Assembly: GCA_948474755.1 (NCBI GenBank)
Contig: CAOLHI010000060.1
Coordinates: 868,001-932,000 of the forward strand
DNA: 64,000 bases
Direction: 5' to 3'
From: Ctenosaura bakeri
Taxonomy: Eukaryota; Chordata; Lepidosauria; Squamata; Iguanidae
Shown piece by piece: positions 9,971 through 22,500 of the stretch; within the stretch, counting starts at the first letter, position 1, and the number at the start of each line of letters is the position of its first letter. The notes beneath the pieces are model-generated. The model was not told where the DNA came from. It searched no databases and worked only from the letters and a program-made list of their open reading frames with translations. Both the position numbers and the translations under genes were made by a program.

Positions 9971-10850
9971 TGTTACCCTGATTTCTGGGGTCCCTTGGGG
10001 ATAGGGAATGGAAACTAGCCAAAGCATGAGCAATAGCAATGCAAGAGGCAGAGTAACCTAGCGGGATCTTTTTACCCAGTTTTTACAGGGTCAGACCAAG
10101 CCAAAAACCAAACAAAAAATGTCCAATAGATGATTTTATTGAATGAAAGTCTCACCCACCAACACAATCACTCATACACTCACTTAAGACCCATTAAGAA
10201 GCAAAAGAGAGGAAACTTGATAGGAGAATATTGAAGGGGTTGTAGCTGGGGTAATGCTGCAACTTTTCCTGAAGTCCTTGGTCCAGGAAAAACAGCGGAG
10301 AAGTGGGGCTCAGCATGGAGAGGGCCGAGGGGATTACTCAACGTATGGAGAAATGGTCTGCTGGGATGACCAGGAGTGATTCAAAGAAACTCTCAAAAAC
10401 TGGGACTATTTGTAGGGGGAAAGTACCTGGAGGGTTAATCCTTTCCCAGGGAGAACAATGGGTGTTGCAACAAGAAAGAAGCTCCACAATGGTAACTTCC
10501 TTTGTGTGATGAGATTACAAGATGTTGCCAAAGTCTCAGGATCTTCAGCTGCATTGGATTGTGGTTTGACTTCATGTAAATGGTCCTCGCCTGATAGGAT
10601 ATTTGCTCAACTTGGGGCAAACATGCTAATCCCCTCAAGTCGGCTTCTCAAGGGCTAAAGACCCTTTGTCTACTGTGGGTTTGCACAGCTTGAGGTCTCC
10701 TGGGGGTACGTGATTGGGGATTTTACTGGCCTGACCTGGTTTTCAATTGTTTGACCATTGCTGCCATCCGGGCGACCTTTCGGGCACACAGAATCATATT
10801 TAATATCAAAATTGTAGACCCCAGGATAGGGTTTTTCCAGTGGAGTAACA
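9971..10850 (-). mobile_element. Solo LTR, TGTTAC family, minus strand
   Basis: Ends are TGTTACCC and GAGTAACA on the plus strand. Flanks AAGG and AAGA agree in three of four bases. Read on the minus strand it contains TTCAATAAAATCAT, a poly(A) signal, and the U5 phrase GACCCTGTAAAAACTGGG, both shared with the plus-strand copy at 46262-47032. It splits the L2-like LINE and is therefore younger than it. The size is 880 bp. No gag, pol or env sequence is attached. Confidence 0.85.
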
Positions 10851-12000
10851 AAGAAAGGGGCTAGCCTAGCTTCCTACAGAGGGGAGTTCCAGAAGGTGGG
10901 AGCAGCCATCTTGAAGGCTCTTTCTTGTGTCCTCACATGAGCCTGAGATGGTAGCAGGACTGAGGGAAAGCATTCTGCTGCACATCCTAAAAGTTCTGTC
11001 AGGTTTGTATAGGGAGATATGGTCTTTCAAATAGTCTGGACCTAAGCCAAATAGAACTTTATTGGTCATGGCAAGCACTTTGAATTGGTAGCCAGTGAAG
11101 CTGTTTGAACAAGGGAGTTATGTGCTCCCTGTAACTGGCCCCAGTCAGCATTCTGGCTGCTGCATTTTGAACTCTTTTAAGTTTCCAAACAGTTTCTACA
11201 GGCAGCCCCAAATTGAGTGTGTTATAGTAGTCCAACTAAGATGTAATCAAGGCATGTGTTACTCTAGCCAGATCTGATGTCTCAATGAACAGGTGCAGCT
11301 AGCACACAAGTTTTAACTGTGCAATTGCACTCCAGGCCACTGCTGAAACCTGGGCATCCAGGCTCAGAGTCAATTGCAAAAGAACACCCAAGCTGCTAGC
11401 CTGAGATTTCAGAAGGAGTGTAACCCCATCCAGCAGAAGCTGGATCCCTGTTCCCTGATCTGCCTTTTGACTGATCAGGAGTACCTCTGTCTTGTCTGGA
11501 TTAAGTGTCAATTTGTTTGTCCTCATCCAGTTCATTACTGAGAACAGACATGAGTCCCAGTACTGAGACAGCTTCCTCAAAATCAGATGGAAAGGAGAGG
11601 TAGAGCTGGGTGTCATCAACATATTGATGAGACCAACTCCCGAACTCCATATGGCCTCTCCCAGCTGTTTCATGCAGATGTTGAGCAGCGTAGGTAAGCA
11701 ATCAGAACCTTGAAGGACCCCACAGATCAGTGGCTGGGTAATTAAACAGGAGCCCCCCAGCACCACCTTCTGAGTTCATTCCTCCAGGAACAACCAGAAC
11801 CACTGCATGGCAGTGTAGATCCAGAAAGTTGGCCCAGAAGGATACCATGGTTGATAGTATCAAAAGCCACTGAGATGTCCTTCAGAACCAACAGAGACAC
11901 ACAACCTCTGTCTAGTTCTCTGCATCCACTAAGGACATCAAAACTGTCTGTCTCATAACCAAGGCCTGAAGCCAAATTGAAATGAATCTAGACAATCTAT
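10851..12000 (-). pseudogene. L2-like LINE ORF2, reverse-transcriptase part (decayed)
   Basis: Translated pieces on the minus strand match the RT order of L2/CR1-group LINEs: VSLLVLKDISVAFDTINHG (about 11850-11900), a GVLQGSDCLPTLLNICMK-like block, HQYVDDTQLYLSFPS (the YADD active-site box with A replaced by V), LTLNPDKTEVLLIS and SLGVLL. Downstream pieces correspond to YCNALYxGLP, TPxxxxLHWLP and a GLGPDYLKDHISLY-like C terminus. Frameshifts separate the pieces. In life the enzyme would reverse-transcribe LINE RNA at the target site. This copy cannot. Part of ORF2 between endonuclease and RT seems deleted. Confidence 0.85.
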
Positions 12001-12560
12001 TTCATCCAGAGACCATTGGAGCTAAGAGGCCACCACATGCTCCAGTACCTGGCCCAAAAATGGAATGTTAGAGACTGGCCAATAATTTGAATAATTTGAT
12101 GTTGAAGTTCCCCAGTACAACAAGATGAGGAGGACTCCAATATTGCTCCCAAGATCAGCTTGGCCAGCTCAAGAAGAGAAACTGTGGAGTAGCAGTGTAG
12201 GCAGGACACCAACATAACTCTCTCTCTGTTCTTGCCTCCCACCTTCAAAAATACACACTCGAACTCAGTAGATGGTGGGACAAGGCACCTGGAGAAGGAG
12301 AAGAAGTCCCCAAAGACCACTGCAGCTCTTCCTCCATGCCTCCCAGGGCTTGCCTTGTGCTGTACAGGGAACCCTGATAGACACAGTCAGGATACATTAA
12401 GACCCGCTCCCCCAGCTTCATCCAGCCAGGTCTCTGCAATACTGGCTAGCTTGGCATGTTCATCCAGGATCAAGTCCTGGATCAGAGATGTTTTTTTCCC
12501 ATTTACTAACCTGGCACTGAGCAGCAGGATTTGCCAATGTCATTCAGACTATTTGAAGTG
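12001..12560 (-). pseudogene. L2-like LINE ORF2, endonuclease part (decayed)
   Basis: The minus strand encodes VVFGDFFSFSRC, then TEFECVFLKVGGKNRERVM, then a block resembling the YRPPxxSxxxLxELxxLL linker and a damaged LxGDFN motif near 12110-12140. This is the order of an AP-type endonuclease domain of L2-type LINEs, which nicks the target DNA. Frames are shifted between blocks and the catalytic region is broken. It precedes the RT part at 10851-12000 in the same orientation. Confidence 0.7.
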
Positions 12561-13270
12561 GGGGGACAGCTTCGAGGTAACCAACACCCTGTGGTTCTCC
12601 CTTCTACCATTGTAATAAGATTGTTTCACCACACCATATCTCCTCCTCTTTCTGCTCATCACTGTCATAATGCCTGCTTTCTGGGATACTCCCCCTCCCT
12701 TGCTCTCAGTATAACTTTTTTTTTCTGGCAGCCACTTCATTAAAGGTACAGAATAGGCCCAATGTACTTCTCCCTCTCCTTACCAAAGGAACTATCAATC
12801 ACCTTCACTCTATCCCTAAAATGGCTTCCCCAAAGAGGCAACCCCCATTTTGGTATTGCCTCCTTTGGCAGCAAACCTGTTAGTGTTGGTCCCACCAGTG
12901 TTGGACCCTACTGGTGTTGGCCCTCTAGTTTGTCAGCCAGGAGTTGGCTGAGTACCTGGACCTGGTTCTGTTAGGAATGTCTGTGTCAGGCAGCAGTCCA
13001 CCAGGAAGGTTCACAGCAGGCACCAAGCAGACTTCTATCCTGGGGTGGTGGGGATGCTGCTGTTCCCATCTCTCTCTCCTCAGTCCCACAGGCACATAGC
13101 TTTTATCCCCTTGCAAAGGGAGACAGGTGGTCCTCTAGCTCATCATCTAGCAGTTGGCTGGGTACTTAAGGCCTGGTTCTGGCAGGAGTGTCAATGTTTG
13201 TGTCAGCCAGCAGTCCACCAGGGAGGTTCACAGCAGGCAACAAGCGGGCAAGCGACAAGAAGAGAGTCAG
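12561..13270 (-). repeat. Possible LINE 5' region with an internal duplication
   Basis: Two copies of an approximately 90-base block occur at about 12943-13030 and 13153-13248, sharing GTTCACAGCAGGCAMCAAGC and CAGCAGTCCACCAGG, offset by about 210 bases. They lie immediately 5' (in LINE orientation) of the endonuclease fragment, so they may be the LINE's repeated 5' UTR. I cannot confirm that they belong to the same element. No coding domain is visible. Confidence 0.5.
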
Positions 13271-13365
13271 CAAGTAGTGTATCCCTTTGCATAACAATAT
13301 TAAAAATAGTTATAAAACTGCATATTTTCAGATACAATTGTTAGACATTTATAAAGTTTCATTTC

Positions 13366-13797
13366 GGCCCTTTCCGCACCTTACCTTTTTGCAGAGGTGG
13401 GGTGGTGGTGGTCACACGAACAGCCTCTTGCGCGAGGCACTCACTTCACTTCTGCTTCCTCACCGCAGCTGGCTTGCCGGTTGCGTGAACGCCGTGCGAG
13501 CGCCCCGTCCCTTCCTACCACAGTGCAACCTGGGAATTGCAGACTAGTGCTGAGGCAGGAAGTGTGACCAACCCAGCTCCCGGCGCACCGCACACCAGGT
13601 AAGTGCATGCGGGCCCCGGGAGCATTGCACGACTGCGCACCATTTTGGGCTTTAAGCCGAAAATGAAAAGGTGCGTGCGCGGTCTGCTTTAGGCTCTTGA
13701 GCGTCGTGTAAATGGGAGTGCGTCGTATGGAGTGCTCCTCCCATTTACGTGAAGCTCAAGGGGCCCTTTCACTTTAGAAATGGCATGCGAAAAGGGC
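13366..13797 (+). mobile_element. CpG-rich inverted-repeat element (family A), 432 bp
   Basis: The left end GGCCCTTTCCGCACC and right end GCATGCGAAAAGGGC are inverted repeats. Flanks TTC and ATC match in two of three bases. The interior parallels 5229-6184 and 19084-19508 in reverse orientation. It carries ACCAGGTAAGTG at 13594-13605, an excellent splice-donor consensus, and near the left end the minus strand reads AAAAAGGTAAGGTGC. An inner inverted repeat around 13700-13750 (GGAGTGCGTCGTATGGAGTGCTCC) could form a hairpin. Non-autonomous; no transposase. Confidence 0.8.
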
Positions 13798-16700
13798 ATC
13801 CATTTCAATACCCTGTCTCCTGGCAGCAAACATAAGGGTCCTGACACAGGTTCTAGACAGAGTATCTGCAGTATTGTTTACATTCAGATTTAGTCTGTTA
13901 AACCTCAGTTTATAATAGCACCTAGACAGTGGATTTTTGAAAATTGCTAAATCCAGTTGTGGGGGATGAAGATGCTTATGTTTTCTCATTTATACAGACA
14001 TAAATTTAGTCAATATTGTTTACATAAAATAGTGTGCATATTGCCACATTGGCTGGCAAATAGCAAAAAGACAGAGAAAGAGAGAGAGCAAGAGAGAAAG
14101 AGAGAAATCAGAAACATTTGAAAGTATTAAATGACATTATATAATTTCCTAGCTGAGGTATTCTCCTAGGGTGACACTATTTTCAGAGTTTGTACTAGTG
14201 TGCCTTCTAGCCACTATATGTACTTTAAGAACAAAGACACAGATTTATTCATTATCCCCTTATTTCTAAAAATGGTTTCCTATCTTTCTCTTACAATAGC
14301 TCAGATTAATCTGTTTTGCCATGATGAATAAGACAAAATAATTAAGAGAAGTACACTGGATCATGAAATGGCAAAATCAGGAGAGAAAAAGATTATCAAG
14401 ACCAAAATATATAAAAGTATTTCTGCACTATTCAGTTCTTGGATATAGATATGGCTGGAATACCTGATCCAAAACTAATTTCTATAGTTGTTAGTGTTCA
14501 AGTATTCCAATTGTATACCTGTTTACTCAGAAGTAAATTTAATTTTTTATTTTGGGATTATTCAGCATGGACAATTCAGCACAACCACTTTAGCTCTGAC
14601 ATTCAGAATGGCTGTTTCAGTGTGTCCATTTCAGAATTTCTCCAGCCAGAGTCCTCTCCCAAACTGTTCCTTCCCCTAGTTTCCTCTTCACATCCTCAAA
14701 GCATCCAGCAACTCCAATAAGCCATTTTGAAGAGCAGACCACAGCTCTCAGGATGTACTCTTCTGCTTTCCTCTTCAGTGTCTTTTCCCTGTAAGGAAGA
14801 TGTAAAGGTGGGAGTGGTGGCATTAAGGGGGAACATATACATCTAAATCTAAAGGAGAATTGTGTAAGTTGAAAGTGTAAAAAAACTCTCAAATAGTGCT
14901 GAAATGCTCAGTACTCAAACAGCCTCTTTGAATTTGTTGCCAGCACTGCAACCACCACTCTGAATTGTCAGCACTGAACTGGTGCCACTGAATCATCCCA
15001 TTCATTTTTGATAGTATGTACTTTCAACGGATTGAACATTGTTTTGTTGGCTTAAATTGCAGAATCAGAAAAAATAAGTCTCACAAAAATATGTGATAAA
15101 GCAATATGAATAATTGTTAAGGGAAAAGTATCTTTGGTATCTTTGGGAGCAGAAAATGGCACAATGTTGAATGGAAGGAAATGTACTTTCCAGATGGAGT
15201 CTCTTATGATTTGATCATTTATAAATATGGTAGCCAACAGCCAACTACTCAACTGCAGACCAACCAAATCCAGCTGGAATTGAGAAGACACAGAAGGGTA
15301 GACTGAAGGAGCTTGGAGCACCTGAATTGTTGGTCACAGAAGTACAGACTTTTGGCACCCAAAATGAAGGCTGTTGACTGTGCTTTTCAGAGCTATTACA
15401 TCAAGTCTTGCACCTCAAGTCTGTGAGTGTTGTAGTAGCTAATTCTGATAGGTCATGTAAGCAGTTTGCCGTGCATCTTCTTACTGATGTGGTTTTTGTA
15501 GACTGAGGAAAATTTATTGTAATATTAAGTATTTGTGTAATATGTACATGCTGCATATAGCATAGGCAATAAATTTAAATAACAAAATTATTTCATCAAA
15601 GAATGTTGAAAGGAGTGTAGGTATACATGATAGGTAGATTGTTCCCTGAACTGGGACCATAGAGATTAAAATAAAGCAAGTCATTTCCCATGTGTTGAGA
15701 GCGTTATAGGGAATTACAAAACAGAAGACATCTGCTCAATAAAATATTGACATGATCCATCTAGATGTATATCATTGCAACATTTTATTGATGTTAGCAG
15801 CAAGAAATAAATTGTAAACCCAATTCTTCCACTGAAATCAATGAGATTTAGAATTGAACCCTACCTCCTCATCACCTCGGTTCACTTTCACCTTGAAGCA
15901 AGATCTTTTTCGGATTTGTGTTCAGAAATCATAGTTATAGGCAGGAAGTTCAGCTATCTTGACCTTGGAGCAGTAACGTAAGTCAACAGCCCTTGATGAA
16001 CTGGGATTAGGCACTTAAAGTTTGATCCAACACACCCAAAAATCAATAAAGGCTATTACATACATAGTATCCATAAGACAGTCCCTTCTGATTGTAAACC
16101 ATTACATTCTAAACTGAAGAAGAAGAAAAAAACACTTTAGGAAATCAAGAATGCCAATGGATTAGCATATATTTTTAATGGAATTGCTGCGAAATAAACT
16201 CAGTCCTTAATGTTATGCAAGACAATGATAAATTCATTCAAATGGGTGGGCTAACTAGTTGTAGCATGGCAAAAACCAAAAATAGATGATCATTTTTCTC
16301 TCTTAACACCCATTGATAGAAATACATAAGTATATAAGTACAATATTAGTAATTTTAATTATTGGTAACAACTATTAAAGATTTTTCAGCCATAGCTTTC
16401 ACAACCTGATAAGTTGTACAATGTTCCATATTCCACTGTTTCATGTTTGCTAGAAAAAGGGTTACATGAAGACCATTCTTTTTTCATTGCTTCAACAAAA
16501 AGATGACAGCTACCCTTCTTGGTGGCAGTAGTGACAGGTTCTGGCTAGCTAAGGAAAGCTGACCAAATATCCAGAATCAACACAAGCTTTGATCAACTTC
16601 ACATACAAGTGTACTAGAGAATATATGTTTTGATAAGTTCACTGCATTGTGTTTTTTCCTGTTTCCAAAGCAATATAATCAAAATAGACAAAGCCAAGTT

Positions 16701-17804
16701 TAAATGAATGATCTTACCATTGGCTACCAGATATTTTTGAATATGATTTATTGCTTATTACAGTACTTCAAAATTTCTGTTATGAGGTAACATGTAAGAA
16801 ATACTAAATACACAAATGTATTTGCAAATGTATGCAGTGTCCACACCGGTATAAATGTGGCTAGTAAATTGGGGCGTGTGAGGACAAATAATTTCTGTAA
16901 TTCTGTCGATGGGAGAAAACAATTATTTACACAGCCTGTTTTTGCCTAGCATTTACAAATCCCAAAGTGTTTTGAGACTGTTTTCTGTGCTATTTTATAT
17001 GAAAAAACAGTGTTTTCAATGCAAAACAAAACAAGACCACAACACATGTGGCCTTGCTAAGCAACAATTGTTTTAAAAATGGATTTAAACAAAAAGAGTT
17101 TTAAGGAATGATCACAAAAGGGAATCATTACCATTTAGTCAGTGAAGAATTTTAAAAAGCTGACATTTCTCAACCATCCTCCACTCAGTCCTTCAGATTA
17201 TATGGATTTCCATGGTCATCAGGAGTTTTGTACCTGAGTGGCATCAGCATTTCCAGCTTTGTTTCTTCTGGCTTTCAGAACCAAGTGAACCTGTGCAGTT
17301 GCTATCCTGGTACCTGGATCATATAATATATTGGATGAGAGCCAGGTAAACTGAAGTTGATTCCTAATGAGATGGAGACTCTTTACAGCAATGGGTGAGT
17401 TAAATTATGTATTCTGGACAGGGTTGAACATCACCCTAAGGAGCAAATGTCTACATTGGGAGTATGCCTGGTTTCATCTGTGCCGGAAACCAAAATAGCC
17501 TATTTTAGTGAAATGTGGTTAGCATGCTAGGTACTACTGTTTCTGTACAGGGACTACTTTGACATAATAGTTCATGCAGTGGGAATTTTCTACTTTGACT
17601 ATTGTGAGGTTTTTTTTTTCCCCACTTGATGTTATCTTTGAAGGTAACATGGAAGTTGCAGCACCTGAACTATTGTCAGAACAGTATGTAGAAACTATAT
17701 ATGGTATAATTTTTAAAGGAATTATACTACCTGACAATATATTTCTAGTCTGAATTCAAACTGTTGGTCACTACTTTCAAAGCTTTAAATTAATAAGATC
17801 CTCA
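13798..17804. other. Long unclassified non-coding stretch
   Basis: AT-rich sequence in which I recognise no transposon family or exon. A GA-rich run lies at 14068-14108. Several blocks (for example 16130-16900) look like ordinary unique vertebrate sequence and could hold conserved non-coding elements, but this cannot be judged from one genome. Confidence 0.45.
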
Positions 17805-18175
17805 ATCTCAGGGAACACCTTTCCCTATATACCCATGTCCAATCAAGATCTGCTGGGGACTGAACGATTCAGGGCAGATCAAATGAAATATTTCTTCAGA
17901 CAAAACACAGTACAACATGGAATTCATGCCACATGATGTGGGTGATGGATCCAAACTTGGAAGCTTTGAAAGAGGATTGGACAAATTCATGGAAGATGCA
18001 GCTATCAGTGGCTACAATTCATGATATTGCCTCCAGTGCTGGATCCTGTATATAAGTTCTAAGGGTTGAAGTGTGGCAAAGTAGTGTTGTACACCTCTTC
18101 TCCTTATAGCTCTCCCATGGGTAACTAGTTGGTCACTATTATAAACAGAATACAAACTTTTGGTATTATCCAGCA
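17805..18175 (+). mobile_element. L3/CR1-like LINE 3' tail fragment
   Basis: Phrases such as GAAATATTTCTTCAGACAAA, TGGAATTCATGCCACATGAT, TTTGAAAGAGGATTGGACAA and TTCATGGAAGATGCAGCTAT follow the order of a common amniote L3/CR1-like LINE tail. The sequence is strongly decayed and non-coding. The 5' side fades into unclassified sequence near 17790. Confidence 0.65.
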
Positions 18176-19083
18176 TGGTTCTTCCTATGTTCCTTTTTTT
18201 AGATGTTCAGATCTGATTTGACTTATAAGCCTCTGCTTTGTTTTTGTTTTGTTTTCAAGACCTAAGAAGTGTTACTTTCTGTTAAATTGTTGAGAAGTCT
18301 CTGGCAAATCTTTCCTGACATAAATGAGGAGGAAACCAAATAAATATACAGTTCTGGAAGAAAAAGAAGGCTTTTGAAATGTGATCCACATTTATTTTAT
18401 ACATGCCTTGAAAACAAGGAAATGGTTATTTTCTGATTCTCAGCTCACTCAAGAGGCCTAATGATGCATATTCGTGTACTTTCACTGACTTTGTTCTGAG
18501 AATTAATTCATGACCGACATAATTATGCCATTTAAGTGTAAGAGACTCGGGTCACAAAGTTTCCTGTAGTGACAAGTTCTAAAGTAAAAGTAATTGCTCA
18601 GTTTTATGAAATGTTATGGAAAGCTGATTATAAATGATTGATTTTTTTTTTAAAAAAAGGTTTCTCTTGCAAAACACAGTGGGATACAGATATGAGAGAG
18701 AAAGAGGGAATGCAAACGCATTAGGAGTGATTAGACTCCAGTCCTCAGACCATTTTTTCCGAGGGCACTTGCTTCCTCTATTTGGACTCAGTAGAACTAA
18801 AATGTTGGCAATTGCTTCCATGTTTACTTTTCTATTTGAGAACAGAGTTTGTCCTCTAAGAAGAAGGCAAATGTAACACAAAGAAATAAAAAAGTATGAT
18901 CAAGCTAACAAACTTTGAATCATCTATTCACAAAACTTCCCAAAGAAATCCGGCATCAACCAGGCTACTTGATACAAAGGCTATCTTCAGTAAAGATAAT
19001 ACTACTGCAACCAGCACCAAAATACTCCAGTGTGGAGGGTTCCCATTCACTGTCCCAACCAGGCATACTGCTTTCCAGTCTTA
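18176..19083. other. Unclassified non-coding sequence
   Basis: No repeat family or exon recognised. The frames of up to 105 codons near 18579-19083 lack motifs and overlap one another on both strands, which is typical of chance frames. Confidence 0.5.
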
Positions 19084-19508
19084 GGCCCTATTCGCATGGC
19101 ATTTGCCATGCGAAAGGGGCTCTGGAGCTTCATGCAATTGCAAGGAGTGGTCCACATGATGTCTTCACAATTGCACCATGCCACCGGGGCCAGCAGGCAA
19201 CAATCATGTACTATTTCATTGTTGGTTTGTAGCTGAAAATGGTGCACATTGCTCCAGGGCCCCATGCACACTTACCGTGCATGCAGAGTCTCTGGAGCTG
19301 CAGTGCTCGCACTTCCTGCCTCAGTGCAGCCTGGAAAAATCCCAAGCTGCACTGAGGAAGGAAGAGGAGGAGTCCTCACACTGCCTGCTCACCAGCAGGC
19401 AGTGGCTGTGGAAGTGAAGCGGTAGGGATGTGAGAGCCTCTCGCAAGACACTGCTCACATGATCCCCATGCCCCAGCGCTGCAAAAAGGTAAGGTGCAGA
19501 AAAGCTCC
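19084..19508 (-). mobile_element. CpG-rich inverted-repeat element (family A), 425 bp
   Basis: Begins GGCCCTATTCGCATGGC and ends TGCAGAAAAGCTCC, with flanks TTA (19081-19083) and TTT. The first 45 bases also contain an inner inverted repeat, GCATGGCATTTGCCATGC, as in the copy at 5229. The minus strand carries ACGGTAAGTG at 19269-19278, and AAGGTAAGGTGC lies near the right end on the plus strand. Several former CG steps read CA or TG here, so it is older or more methylated than the copy at 6439. Confidence 0.8.
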
Positions 19509-22500
19509 TTTTTTTACACCTACACAAAGTTTTTCAAATACTTTTTCTGCAACCAACAGTGAAAATCCTGTCATCAAAGAGAATGCTAATGGCTTCACTA
19601 ATTTCATCCAGGGGTGTCTGACTTGGTGGTTTTTGTTCTCTTACTATGCTGGTTTATATTTTTGCAAACCTTATGGTATAGTATGGTGCTACATTACTAC
19701 ACTGAAATTTTTTCTAGAAGGAAGGTGAAAAGTCTCATCTGAAATTTCACTAATTTGCTCCCACCCTTTTCCTTGTTTTGGGCTTGGGAGTGAAGGAAAC
19801 AGATGTATGATTTCTGGGGACAAGTCATATTTCTTAGAAATAATATTACAATAATACACATGATGGATATTACTTTTTAAGAAACAACACAACCAAAAAC
19901 AACTGTCTTATCAGATATATTCAAAGAAATAGATGCATAGGTCTGTTTTACCATAAGAAGCATAAAAGAATCTAGTAGTGCCTCTGAGATTAAGTGGGAA
20001 AAATAAATTTCTACCACAAGCTCTCATTGACTACAGTCTACCTCATCAGATGCATGCAAGGAAGTCTCTGTGCATAGAGAGATATACAAAGGAAGGGTAT
20101 ATTTTGGGGGGAAGAACCAAGACAATTCCACAGTTAAGTTGTTTCAGTATCTGTTGCTTCCTCAGGAACAGGGGGAGTATCAGCAGAGAAGATCCATATC
20201 ACTGCTTCCTCAATTATTCTTCTACATGCAACCAACCTGACAATGGAGGTGGAAGAGGGAAAGGCAACAAAACTCTGAGCTGCGCTAAGGCAGTCATATT
20301 CATCTTCTACCATGCTGTCTGAAGGATGGTTATATTGGCTTCCCAGGGAGTGTGAGGAGAGCTTCAGTGCATGGCTTCTTGCCCCCTCCCATGACTAAGG
20401 TTAATGAGACTGCTGAAGCCAATCATCCTCTTGAATTGACACTGGACTCTTTACTCAGTGCAAAGTTATCATAGGGTATCATTGCCTCACAGTTGCTGGT
20501 ATGGGGTGCTCAATACTCCCTGGCCGTATCCCATTGGTTAGTCCCAAGTAGAGTGGGCACATTAAATTGTTGAATGATAAGTCAGCACACATATAAATTT
20601 CCTTGATTCAATGGGTCTACTCGAACTGACACTAACAATAGGATTTAAGCAGCTACATCTTGGTGAAGTGATCAAACAGACTGTCATTTAACTATAGTAT
20701 CTATATATAGTAGCTGTATCTTCATGGAGAATAACAGCTATTTTCAGTGATGCATTCAGTAAAAAAAATCAACTAAATGATCTGGTACTTCTATCGTCCA
20801 TTTCAAAAATTACCATTAAGTTATTAACATGAGCAGCTATTTTTAGTTTTGTTTTTTTACTTGATGGCCCACACATGCAATAGCAGCAATAAAATAGATG
20901 TCTCTGTGAAAAGAACTCAAGTTTGCAGGATACGTTGGTAATAAACTAATTTGGTTTACAAGAAACCTGCTTGTACATGAACCAGCACTGATATTTTCAT
21001 AAGGCTGCACTGATATGGTTTAGATAAAATTATTGCAAACAAAAGAGAAAAGCATGTTATTTTGAGAGGTACACAATAAACTGAGACATGTGCTTGGGTC
21101 TTAAAAAGACTCTGGGGAAAGAAAAAAAAAGACTCTGGGATAAATAGGGAAATCCCTAGTCTCACATTCTAAGAAATTAAACTTGATTTTATGAGCTGTT
21201 TTGTCCTTTGCCTGAAAATTGCAAAGAATTGAGGTTCATGTTCATCCCTATACCAAATTGCCATTCCCTTCTAAAAAAAGTTAGCACTGTGTGTCTGGTT
21301 TCCGGATGAAAGGTTTGTAATGGCAGTGTTTTTAGATTCAAGAAAGTTGCCATTTTATTTCTTCTCAGCTTTTAAGTGTATGCATAATCAGGAGATGGGA
21401 TTAGCTGCGTAGTTTCTTACTGCCACCCGGTTATGTCAACCCTTCAACCAGGCTCATAGATATCCTATCTTGAAAGGCTGACACTATTTGGCTTAAGCTC
21501 AAAGTCCTTCAGAAGAAAAACAGAAGTAACAGTGGAAGCCATAATTCACTCCCAAGCTGGTAGAAATCCAACAGCCAAGGCAAAGAAGGAAAACAACCAG
21601 AAAACATTACTGCAATTACTGTGGGTAGTTTCCAAAAAATGTTACAAGAATGTCAAGAATAGATATTCTTCTGTACCAATGCAGACCTTGAATATCCCAC
21701 CGCTGAGTAACAAAAAGGTCTCTGAAAATGATCATGCTCTTACTTGGAGTCTACTCCTCTGAAATTCTGGATTTCTGACCTATGCTATTATAGGTTGAAT
21801 GATGACAGTGGCATCAATGACAGTAATGATGATGATGATGATGATTATAATGTGGCAAATCCACATGCTCATAGCAATCCACATGGAATATGGACATTAT
21901 ATTTTCTCTTTCTCTATTTAAATTTTACTGTTGAAACTTGCTCACTATGTAGCATTCCCAGGATGAGGTGCTTCTCTTCTGGCCCAGAAAAAAAGAGGAG
22001 CTGTTCCAGAAGTGTTGGGGAGGCCTTGGGGGAAAAAAATACAACTCTACTCTGGGCCATTTGCAAAATTTGAGTATAAAGGAAAGTGATCCAGTTTCCG
22101 CTAAACAATCTCAATATCCACTCTAAAGGACTGTGAGGTTTTTTGACCATAATGGTATTCATTTCATGATAATAGCTTGTTGCTCTGAGCATACAAATGA
22201 TGGCAAAGATCTATCTATATTTGTTATTCTGAGGATGGATATGCCACTGTAAAACATTATCCACCAGGCTTTATAACCAGCCAGATTGTTAAAGACGCTG
22301 AGAATAATCTTTATGTCTTATATGTCTAGGTTATACATATATATGAAAATATTCCATTTATTTATGATTATTCTAGTTCCTAATTGTTGTCACTTTGTTC
22401 CCTCACTTGCACTGTTCTTGACCTTGTGGAGTCAGTGGCTTTGTGGTAGCACAGGTTGGAATTCCAAGGTCAAAACAGATATAGACCAGAATGATCTTTC

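Noticed and set aside
18579..19236. Overlapping frames of 80-105 codons on both strands
   Set aside because: They overlap each other, lack motifs, and partly fall into the family A element starting at 19084.
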